The notes under the pieces: generated by a model
The model's input: the letters and a program-made list of their open reading frames with translations, nothing else
Databases searched by the model: none
Told to the model about the DNA's origin: nothing
Program-made: the position numbers and the translations under genes
In this document: piece after piece, positions 31,801-37,313 of the stretch
Layout: every line of letters begins with the position of its first letter
Position numbering within the stretch: the first letter of the stretch is position 1
Source of the DNA: Nemertoderma westbladi
Taxonomy: Eukaryota; Xenacoelomorpha; Nemertodermatida; Nemertodermatidae
NCBI GenBank assembly: GCA_032718475.1
Contig: JAUCBJ010000130.1
Location: 1 to 37,313 of the forward strand
Reading direction: 5' to 3'
DNA: 37,313 bases

Positions 31801-32424
31801 TCCTTATCATAGATTCTTGGAATTCGGATTTTCCATCAACTATCGACTTTTGTTGCAATGCAATCCCTGGAATTAAATTCAAGTAGCTAAGAATCTCTGG
31901 GTTGCTAGTTTCCATCGCGAGATCCCTATGGGTACGAACACCGTCCGCTTCTAACCCCCTCCTTGTTCGTGCTCGTCACTTCTCAACCGCTTCAACCATT
32001 TAGCTGACTGTACTATGTACTCCTTGGCGAGGGGGTTAACATTAGGATCTGAGTGCCTAATTGGTGGACAGCAATCGGCATTAGGACTGACTGCTATTCC
32101 TCCAGGTTCCACTAATGGATACCACTGGTAGTTCTCCCTCTTCAGCGTTGTCAGTCATAGACCCAGATAGATCCCTGTAGCTTATGTTGTTTGAGCACAT
32201 ATCGGTTGTGTCACCCAAAAGTGAGAGTAACTGTTGTAGTAATTGGTAGCTGGATTGCGGTTGTTAGCCATACCACGCAATACACCAATAAAAAGAAACA
32301 GTCAACAGTCAGATGGATTTAGTAGTACAACAGTACAGCAGGTAGTAGTACAGTTATATGCGGTGGTAGTGCAAACATCGTACACTTAAATTACTATTCA
32401 TGGTTTAGACTGGTCACACTGGTT
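31801..32424. other. Probable 5' region of the LINE relic and unassigned sequence
   Basis: The - strand has degraded coding-like sequence near 31800-31900 that fits ORF1. From about 32280 onward a tract rich in tagtagtac words follows. I could not place the element's 5' end. Confidence 0.4.
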
Positions 32425-32870
32425 TAGATCTTGGTTTCACACTACAGATAGAATATAGCAGAAATCCTAATCATATAGTAACAGATACCAACTTTGCAGA
32501 TGACTTCCAGGCTACATTGGGTCATGGATTGAGAACAGCAGAAAAGACATAGAAGTTACATGGGAAAACAAAGATACAGATTGCTCAATCAAAAATGGAT
32601 ACCATCTGGAAATCATACCTCTCCCATCACCAGAAGACCAAGTTCTGTCAAGCCACAATTAAAAATTTACTTTTATACAGGGGTGAGACATGGTCACTGG
32701 CCCAAGCACTAGAACAACGAATTGATGGTTGAAGAAGATTACTAAGGGCAGCACTAAACATCACCTAGGGACAACACATAACAAACTCCGAGCTTTATGG
32801 TACAATAATACCATCTGTATTATAATCTGAATGCAGATTAAGATTCAGGAAAATCGATCAAGGAAAGCAT
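32425..32870 (+). pseudogene. LINE ORF2 C-terminal fragment (third family member)
   Basis: In shifting frames the + strand encodes NPNHIVTDTNFADDF (RT motif C, FADD intact), LGSWIENSRKDIEVTWE, SKMDTIWKSYLSHHQKTKF, QATIKNLLLYRGETWSLA, QRIDG-RRLLRAALNIT and ITNSELYG. This is the usual path of LINE ORF2 from motif C to the region before the 3' end (LLYGCETWTL, LDG--TRMLR--LN--W--H-TN-ELYG). Motif C is fused to downstream sequence by an internal deletion that removes the rest of the palm. Stops and frameshifts are frequent. Confidence 0.72.
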
Positions 32871-33290
32871 AGCCATGGATGATTGGCTATGACATATAAA
32901 TATAGACCAACTAGAAAATAATATTGGACTGGGAGAAACAACTAAACAAAAAATTTCAACTATGGAGAATCTGGAAGCCTGGGTGGATCTCATTTCCACT
33001 GTCCCAGCTCGCTCTACCTAGTACTACTACTCACTCAAATTCCCTTATCTGTATTCCCCTTACTGCCATAATAACTAAACCAAGAATATTTCTAATTATC
33101 TCACCTTATTACGGTTGGGTAGAGTTCTCCAGAAAACACAAAGACAATGTTAAAGGAAGCCGTTATTGCAAACTTCCCAGTCATTCCCATTGTAGTCTTC
33201 AACCATTGCAGAGCTGAAAAAAAAATTATTAAAAACGAATCGAAAATATTTCAAAGAAAAAACCAGTTATTTTCAATGGAAATTTATAGT
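32871..33290. other. SLC22 intron sequence; nothing recognised
   Basis: The open frames at 32924-33217 and 33147-33434 on the + strand overlap the antisense of the SLC22 exon and lack domains. Confidence 0.45.
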
Positions 33291-33296
33291 ACTTAC

Positions 33297-33511
33297 AGTC
33301 AGGGATCAACATTGTTACAATGCAAGCTACGCCCCCCACCACTTCCACACCACATAGTACATATCTCCTTCCTAGAAAGTGTAGTAGCAGAATGCCAAGA
33401 GCGATGGCAGGTAGCTCAACAGCTCCGGAAATAGCCATGTTACTGAAGAATTCACCACCGAGCTCCTGGGTGTTAAGGCTTATTCCGTAGTATACAATCA
33501 CGTTAACGACC
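33297..33511 (-). CDS. SLC22-type organic ion transporter, internal exon (about TM7-TM9)
   Basis: This 215-base exon encodes VVNVIVYYGISLNTQELGGE FFSNMAISGAVELPAIALGI LLLHFLGRRYVLCGVEVVGG VACIVTMLIPD when its parts are read in order. The VYYG-SLN---LGG motif after TM7 and the ELPA / GRR elements around TM8 are typical SLC22 features. The acceptor is a tract ending tttcag at 33512-33514. The donor is gtaagt at 33291-33296. One base completes a codon at the start and one is left at the end. The next recognised exon (22073-22292) needs two bases from upstream, so the two cannot splice together in frame. At least one intervening exon of length 1 modulo 3, encoding TM9-TM10, is expected and was not found. 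Confidence 0.83.
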
Positions 33512-34235
33512 CTGAAATGCAGCAATAGCCTCACCATTATTCATTGTAATTCGTATTTTATTCAAATCACTCATAGTTTAGGTTCATGGTCCTACTGAAA
33601 TAAGTGACCATTATTACTGTACTTACTATGACCCATATTATTAACTAAAGGGAGAGTCTGTCACTGAGATTTATAGATCCTCCAGGACCAGATTTTGTCT
33701 CATGTCTACCCCCTTACATATAGAAAGTGGCAGGTGGTCCTGCGCAGTGCGCAGCCCACCAGGACCGCCTTTGTGTATGTAGCACAGGTTCAAAAGGAGA
33801 ATCAATTAAGGATTATTATCCTGTCCTTTTACCAGCGACCTCCTAAACAACATATCCCATAAAGGAGCACCATTAACTGACCTGCCCACTTTGTTTCCCT
33901 GGCCCCAACACTACGACTTGATGAAATATTTCCACGAATGTTTGTCTCGCCTTGAAGAATGACAGTATAATTTGTGACTTTTTGCCCTGACATATTAATT
34001 CTCAGTGCTAATGTGGCTATAATTTATTTATTTATTAATTTATTATGTATTAATAACTTATGTGCCCTCTGTTATTTTGTATTAATCTTGTTTGTAATCT
34101 ATATTAGTTATCTTGACATTTGTAATTTGTTACATATATACATTACACTTTGTGTTTGGTATAAATCTTGCTTTATTACCTATAGTATTTACATAGTTAT
34201 ATATCTCGTTGGACTGGTACGATTGATTGGCTGTA
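33512..34235. other. Upstream SLC22 intron; AT-rich
   Basis: A GC-rich island at 33725-33775 contains ggtcctg/caggacc arms and a tgcgca-g-tgcgca core. The rest is AT-rich. Earlier SLC22 exons were not recognised. Confidence 0.45.
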
Positions 34236-35411
34236 TCATATCAAGTTTCCATCAACATTAAAAGTCATGATTTCGGTCTTGGTAGCATTTATATGCAATC
34301 CAACCTCCTCAGCAGCCCTCTCCACGTTATTTAGTAGAAGCTGTGCATCTGCTAGCGTATTAGAGAGCAGGGCGATGTCATCCGTGAAGTCAGTGTCTGT
34401 GACTGTAGTTACTGGATATCTACTACTTCTGCGTTCTTGAAGTGTGAATCCCAGATCTTCACCCTTTGTGGTAATTGAGTAATCCAGTACAATTACAAAT
34501 AGTAATGGTGCTACTGTGTCACCTTGCAGTATGCCAGCCAGGATTGAGAAAAACTCAGTTTCACCATCTGGTGAGAGTACCTGTGCTTCTGTGTCACAAT
34601 ATAACAATCCAATGCCAGCAACGATTACTTCTGGTATCCCATAAGCTCTTAGGATTTCAAACATTTTGCCTCTATGGATGGAGTCGAATGCCTTCTTGAA
34701 GTCCAAAAAAGTCATGACTGCGGGCAGATTCTTTGACTTGATTCCTTCAATAAGTCTCCGCAGTGCAAGTATCTGAGCTATTGTTGATCTACTTGGTTGA
34801 AATCCGTTTTTGCTCTTACGCAGTAGTTTCTCTATGTGAGGCCTAATCCTATATAGAATCATTTTATTGTATATTTTGGCAGCTACCACAAGCAGACAGA
34901 TCCCACGATAGTTTGTTGGTATACTGTGGTCTCCTTTCTTGGGGAGAGGCTTTAGTTGACCTTTAGTCCAAATTGGTGGAGGCTTTTCCCCTTTTAACAT
35001 CTGGTTGCAAACATTCAATAATGGTCTGTTTAGCACTCCTGTTTTCCATACCTCCGCTGGAAATTCATCTAATCCACTCGCTTTATTATTGGACATGGTT
35101 TTAATGCTTCTTTGGAGTTCGGTAGGTGTGAAGTCTCCTGTCTCTATAGGTAGTGTCTTGTCATATATTTTCCTTGTAGGGCTGACCTCGATGTTTGGTG
35201 GCTGCCCAAGCAAGTTGCTGAAGTGATTTTTCCACTTCCCCACACGTTCTTCGGGACTTTCGGCTTTGAGGCGCCCCTTTGCACAACTTTTCCGACCAGA
35301 TACCTCATTCACAGTTTGCCAGGTAAGTCTTGATTGTTGCTGTATGTGAGCAGTTGTAATTGCTTCAATTTTACCCTGTATGTACTTTTCCTGGCTGATG
35401 TTGTAAGCCAA
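34236..35411 (-). pseudogene. LINE reverse transcriptase domain (long open part)
   Basis: An open frame of 391 codons covers the linker and RT of an APE-type LINE. Motifs in order: NKASGLDEFPAEVWKTG (about residue 110), PIWTKGQLKPLPKKGDH, AAKIYNKMILYRIRPHIEKL, GFQPSRSTIAQILALRRLIE, AVMTFLDFKKAFDSI (motif A), GILQGDTVAPLLFVIVLDY (motif B) and TDTDFTDDIALLSN (motif C; the catalytic pair DD is kept, though FADD has become FTDD). The frame ends after GLHINATKTEIMTFN. The thumb and C-terminal domains are missing, so the element is truncated at its 3' end by other sequence near 34236. It is the least decayed retroelement gene here and matches the scraps at 7.4 and 27.2 kb. Confidence 0.85.
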
Positions 35412-35480
35412 TTTAAGATCGTCCTTAGCTTTCTCAACCTTGTTAATGTTTTTGGTTGTTGGTTGTTGGTTGTTCGGTTT
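35412..35480 (-). repeat. Small internal duplication and TTGGTTG repeat inside the LINE
   Basis: A (TTGGTTG)n-like tract at about 35452-35478 separates two similar coding segments: KREDLKIAYK (upstream) and AKDDLKLAYN (downstream). Relatives have one such segment, so a local duplication of about 70 bp disrupted the reading frame between endonuclease and RT. Confidence 0.7.
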
Positions 35481-36390
35481 TTACTTTGTAGGCTATCTTA
35501 AGATCTTCTCTCTTACAAGTAACCACAGAGTTTTGCCATGGCACATACTGTATTCGTTTGGGTTTCTGGGGGAAATGCCTCTTAGCTGATTCCTTGTGGG
35601 CTTTTATTATATTCTGGTATATTGAATCGGTGGACTGGTCTTCATCAATTGACTGAAGTGCTTCAAAGCGGTTTTGAACTTCTACTGTGTAAGCATCCTT
35701 TACTGCATTGTCAGTTCTGAGTTTCTCCCAGTCATAGTTGATTTGCTTGCTTGTCATGGGTTTGCTGGCTCTCAAACTGAGTCTGATCTCTGCAGTCACA
35801 ATTCTGTGGTCCAAACCAATTAGGTTGAACGAGCTGTATGCCTCGCAGTTGTTCATGCTGTTTCTCCACTTTTTGTATATAAGGATGTAATCCAGTTGTG
35901 CTTTGGTTCCATTATGGTATTGAAAGGTCCATAGCTTCCCATTACTCTTTTCGAATGTGGTGTTTGTTGGTATCAATTCACATTCTTCCATTAGGTCTAA
36001 AAGTAAGTACCCATTCCTATTAGAACTGGTGTTATGTGTAACCCTTGATGTCTTCTGGGCCAATTTGAGCATTCAGGTCACCAGCAATGACTTTAACATT
36101 GTGTTTCGAAATGTCCTTTATAAGTCCAGTCAGATCTTCATAAAACTTGACTGCTTGTTCTGGCTCTGAGGCATTGGTTGGACTGTAGCAACATATTACT
36201 GTTGTCTTGGGATTCCCCTCAAATCTTGCTATCATAACCCTGGAATTTATAGATTCGATGTTGTTTAGGGTCTTAAGTGCAAATGGACTTAGCAGAATTC
36301 CTACTCATCAAGCAGGGCGACCTTGTCAACCTGTTTGTTATGTGCTTTTCAGCGTGCGTGCGTTCATTGTAGCCAATCTTTAGTTTAGTT
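35443..36390 (-). pseudogene. LINE APE-type endonuclease domain (broken)
   Basis: On the - strand: LKIGYNERTH (remnant of the usual LKIGTWNVRT start), then after a large internal deletion ILLSPFALKTLNNIESINSR and VMIARFEGNPKTTVICCYSP TN. Next come VIAGDLNAQIG (the GD-NA metal-binding block), a frameshift near 36035, NRNGYLLLDLMEEC, LDYILIYKKWRN and LIGLDHRIVTAEIRLSL (the SDH block, here LDH). This order is that of exonuclease-endonuclease-phosphatase domains in LINEs. The deletion removes the first catalytic blocks. It is contiguous with the RT at 34236-35411. Confidence 0.8.
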
Positions 36391-36700
36391 TTTACATTTC
36401 AGCAGGTTGGTTCTTCTTTCTTCTCTGTCTTCTGTTCCAGTAGCCGATTTATTGACCCCAGCCTGGTGTAGCACTGAGGGACGCGGTCCTTGTTGACCCG
36501 GGGCGATGACTGAGCCGGTATTTCTCCTGGAGGGTTCTCATGCTCATATCTTTCAGTTGCGAGAGTAAACCGCTTGTGGTCGCAACTCCTACAAGCATCT
36601 TCGCAGTAGGTCGCCGTTGGTTGATTACCTTCCGCCGACCTTGTCAGCATGTCTAGCCTTTGGTTGATTACCTTCTGCCTATCCATGGCCTACAGCCCTG
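36391..36700 (-). pseudogene. LINE 5' coding region, cysteine-containing
   Basis: The open frame 36399-36686 begins MDRQKVINQRLDMLTRSAEG and includes CEDACRSCDHKRF, then RVPQCYTRLGSINRLLEQKT. It runs toward the endonuclease start in the same orientation, so I read it as the N-terminal part of the same element. No family motif is recognised. The C-x3-C-x2-C spacing could be a metal site, but this is speculative. Confidence 0.4.
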
Positions 36701-37079
36701 CTGCCGACTGTAGGGGTCCATTTGTTACACCCTGAACCAAGTGTGCCTCCTGGGTTAGGTTACCTAACACTGGTAGAGGAGCATGCAGTATAGACAGAGC
36801 GGGGCATGTATCACATCTATTGCAGATGCGTACTCAAGCCTTTGCCTTCAATGGTGCCCTAGGCGCTATAACCATCAATGACCTTGTTTAGTTGATGGGG
36901 CTTACCAACCCACTCTTGATCAACTAAATAATGAATAGGCTAAGTGCTTATCGGGCCTGACCTACTGGGCTGACAGCTACAGGTAGTACCACATTACTGT
37001 CATAGTGGTAGCAGGATCTGGGGACCTGACCTGACCTGAGATTTGATATTTAAATATAAATCTCAATTTCGATATTGTC
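36701..37079. other. Probable LINE 5' untranslated region and junction
   Basis: No coding similarity was seen. The sequence has short direct words (gacctgacctgacc at 37023-37036) and a near-perfect 29-bp palindrome at 37037-37065 (tgagattt and aaatctca around atatttaaatat). Confidence 0.5.
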
Positions 37080-37270
37080 CATGAGGTTGGAAAGCTTGCA
37101 GCATTAAATACAATGTTAAATAAAGTTACCAGCCACGTAACCCAGTTGATGGGTAAGAGTTTTTATAACCGACCCAGGTAAACCATGTGGTCCACTCGCC
37201 TTTGCAGGATTCAGCTCTTTTATCGCTTTATCAACTTCGGAGCCTGAGATATCTTCATCTAGAATCGGAA
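37080..37270 (-). pseudogene. LINE RT N-terminal fragment at the window edge
   Basis: The - strand encodes DEDISGSEVDKAIKELNPAK ASGPHGLPGSVIKTLTHQL followed by a stop, with NAASFPTSW-like sequence (CCKLSNLMD) next. The pattern EV--AI--LN--KASGPDG-P is the standard opening of LINE RT domains. GPDG is here GPHG. The rest of the element toward its 5' end would lie beyond the window; its 3' part is replaced by sequence at 37079. At the very end, ctagttcacatctagttgtt-type words repeat. Confidence 0.65.
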
Positions 37271-37313
37271 TATAAATCTAGTTCACATCTAGTTGTTCGG
37301 ACATCTAGTTGTT

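Noticed and set aside
34475-35226. + strand open frames opposite the LINE RT
   Set aside because: They are shadows of the - strand RT frame with its conserved motifs.

Overview
This is a nuclear DNA window from an animal, most likely a marine invertebrate. It is AT-rich, has spliced genes with GT-AG introns, and is dense in transposon relics and tandem repeats. No prokaryotic gene organisation is present, and the species cannot be named from the sequence. Only two host genes can be supported. On the + strand, two exons (499-775 and 9112-9236) encode a signal peptide and the start of the amino-terminal domain of an NMDA-type glutamate receptor subunit resembling GluN1. On the - strand, two exons (33297-33511 and 22073-22292) encode the C-terminal half of an SLC22-type organic ion transporter of the major facilitator superfamily. 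The exon that should lie between them was not found.

Region by region. 1-9.3 kb: receptor exon 1, an 8.3 kb intron and exon 2. The intron holds a decamer minisatellite, a tRNA-derived SINE carrying eight UUCG-tetraloop hairpin units, a 28-bp repeat, a LINE reverse transcriptase scrap and a transposase-like relic. 9.3-15.8 kb: no host gene; it holds a small foldback element, a 1.6 kb non-autonomous element with a near-perfect 56-bp-arm hairpin, a LINE 3' end, a C-rich array and an array of AATAAA words. 15.8-19.5 kb: two tandem direct copies of one 1.5-2.1 kb segment. They are nearly identical except for a (CCAG)n array of 225 versus 83 units. 20.7-22.3 kb: the last SLC22 exon, whose 3' end has been amplified into about 14 tandem 56-bp units plus one outlier. 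22.7-27.1 kb: a possible LTR-type integrase scrap, then a decayed non-LTR retrotransposon with an Asp-to-Ile change in its catalytic box, split by an 0.8 kb hairpin-rich insert. 27.1-33 kb: further LINE pieces, a triplicated 60-bp CCAAT-box repeat, a - strand SINE inside a foldback structure, and a two-ORF LINE relic. 33-37.3 kb: the upstream SLC22 exon, a - strand APE-endonuclease LINE, and another RT fragment at the window edge.

The two host genes are convergent or nested and have no evident functional link. The rest of the sequence is best read as layered mobile-element and satellite accumulation. The most distinctive signals are the satellite grown from the end of a coding exon, the array of UUCG hairpins, and the recent segmental duplication with a hypervariable tetranucleotide array.
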